Below, piece after piece: positions 63,093 through 64,000 of a stretch of 64,000 nt of DNA; the first letter of the stretch is position 1; each line of letters starts with the position of its first letter. Under the pieces are notes generated by a model. It did no database searches. It was given only the letters and a program-made list of their open reading frames with translations, and was not told the DNA's origin. The stretch covers positions 2,653,939 to 2,717,938 of the forward strand of contig NZ_STGQ01000001.1 of the NCBI RefSeq assembly GCF_004916975.1, given 5' to 3'. This DNA comes from Paenibacillus dokdonensis. GTDB taxonomy: Bacteria; Bacillota; Bacilli; Paenibacillales; Paenibacillaceae. Both the position numbers and the translations under genes were made by a program.

Positions 63093-64000
63093 TTATTCAG
63101 GCCTTGTATAACTGGATGACTCCCGAATAACCAAGCGGCTTGGCAAAAGAATTTTGGGGAGTGCAGGGTAGTCTCCGTTCAGATAATCAATCATAAATTG
63201 GGCGGCAACCTTACCGATTTCGTACTTTGGAACATGCACGGAGGTTAATGGTGGATTCGTGTATTGTGCGAAGGAGATGTCATCCATGCCGACAAATGCA
63301 ATATCTTGTGGAATCAGACCATGTTGTTCCACTACGGCACGCATGGCAGGAATGGCAAGCATATCGCTCGCGCAAAAAATGGCCGTAGGCCACTCGCTTC
63401 TCGGCTGACTGGTAAGAAGCTCTGTGAGCATATTATAACTCCAATCGACATTCCAATTGGTATTAATGATCCACTCCACCGGCAAACTCAGACCGGCTTC
63501 CATCATTGCGAACTTGTATCCCACAAACCGTTCATCATTGTCCATTTTACTCGAGTAAGCAGGACCTCCAATATATCCAATCCGGCGATGACCCTGTTCA
63601 ATCAGATGCTGGACTGCTGTTCTCGCCGAGAAAATACGGTCGCAATCCACAACAGGCACCGATAATCTTTCATCATTCAAGCTTACGCCAAGAACCGTAA
63701 TGCTTTCTTTTTCGAGCAGCTCAATCAGTTCCTGATCATACCAGCTGATGACAACGACACCTTGTATACCAGCGTCTTTAATAAGCATCTTGATGCGCTC
63801 GGAATCGCTTACTTCATCCGCCGTACGCACAATAGCCGGAGGATGCCCAAGTTCATTCATTCGATCATGGAATCCTGCGAGCACCTCCGTAAAATATGGA
63901 TGATTCTCACTCAGCTTCTGCGGTATCACACATGCTATATGCTTAGGAGTGCTCCCCGGCATGCGTTCATTGCTGCGCTCCTCGTGAATACGATATCCAA
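63093..64000 (-). CDS. LacI-family transcriptional regulator (5' end outside window)
   Basis: About 302 codons visible; the frame stays open to the window end (GYRIHEERSNER precedes the first ATG at 63962), so the helix-turn-helix lies outside. Effector domain: IACVIPQKLSENHPYFTEVL, GVVVISWYDQELIELL, IGYIGGPAYSSKMDNDERFV, and the late FCASDMLAIPAMRAVVEQHG, FVGMDDISFAQYTNPPLTSV. Probable repressor of the importer operon transcribed after it on the same strand. Confidence 0.92.
   Translation of the reverse strand, partial: GYRIHEERSNERMPGSTPKHIACVIPQKLSENHPYFTEVLAGFHDRMNELGHPPAIVRTADEVSDSERIKMLIKDAGIQGVVVISWYDQELIELLEKESITVLGVSLNDERLSVPVVDCDRIFSARTAVQHLIEQGHRRIGYIGGPAYSSKMDNDERFVGYKFAMMEAGLSLPVEWIINTNWNVDWSYNMLTELLTSQPRSEWPTAIFCASDMLAIPAMRAVVEQHGLIPQDIAFVGMDDISFAQYTNPPLTSVHVPKYEIGKVAAQFMIDYLNGDYPALPKILLPSRLVIRESSSYTRPE

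Noticed and set aside
1..64000. CRISPR arrays, tRNA and rRNA genes
   Set aside because: No regularly spaced repeats, no cloverleaf with the conserved T-loop and CCA context, and no rRNA sequence noticed on either strand.

Overview
The window looks like a chromosomal segment of a spore-forming, low-to-mid GC Gram-positive bacterium, most probably Paenibacillus or a close relative. The evidence is the LplB/YtcP-type sugar importers that lack a dedicated ATPase gene, strong GGAGG ribosome binding sites with many TTG and GTG starts, a ccpN-ppsR (yqfL) pair, YheC/YheD-type ATP-grasp proteins and NlpC/P60 hydrolases. No rRNA, tRNA or CRISPR array was seen.

Left part (1-14.8 kb), GC-richer and densely packed on the + strand: an incomplete ABC importer (permease, lipoprotein, permease), a PHP-domain phosphoesterase, a LacI regulator, a PfkB sugar kinase, then a tight run of calcineurin-like phosphoesterase, M17 aminopeptidase, iolD, iolC, iolA and iolB that ends in a strong terminator. 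The iol genes cover the middle and end of myo-inositol catabolism (ring cleavage, isomerisation, phosphorylation, semialdehyde oxidation). iolG, iolE, iolJ and iolR are not here. The importer and two phosphoesterases suggest that an inositol conjugate is taken up and trimmed.

Middle part (14.8-51 kb), AT-richer and a mosaic with many broken genes: relics of a GNAT acetyltransferase, a nucleotide kinase, an alpha/beta hydrolase, a second DUF347 protein, a phosphoesterase, a YheC/D protein, a FetB-like permease, a TVP38 protein, an arsC and a NACHT-like NTPase. Live genes among them include a DUF347 membrane protein with a duplicated C-terminal repeat, two secreted NlpC/P60 hydrolases that share a leader hairpin, a two-component system whose regulator lost most of its receiver domain, an undecaprenyl-pyrophosphate phosphatase (PAP2), a UgtP-like glycosyltransferase, a cluster of glycosyltransferases, ATP-grasp and NlpC/P60 genes that looks spore-surface related, a PepSY/regulator/kinase operon, a group II intron with a frameshifted maturase, an AbrB-like regulator, a DedA protein, an IS3 remnant, a ManC-like enzyme, a CheY-like protein and a XerS-like recombinase. 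A block at 24.9-27.9 kb is a diverged duplicate of the block at 42.0-42.9 kb, with a 2.1 kb two-gene cassette inserted into the first copy.

Right part (52-64 kb): the ccpN-ppsR-glpX operon for gluconeogenic control on the - strand; a GH29-type glycosidase and an AraC regulator facing away from each other; two small proteins; and a second sugar locus on the - strand (LacI regulator, permease, permease, lipoprotein, Gfo/Idh/MocA dehydrogenase) with two LacI-type operator palindromes ahead of the permease genes.
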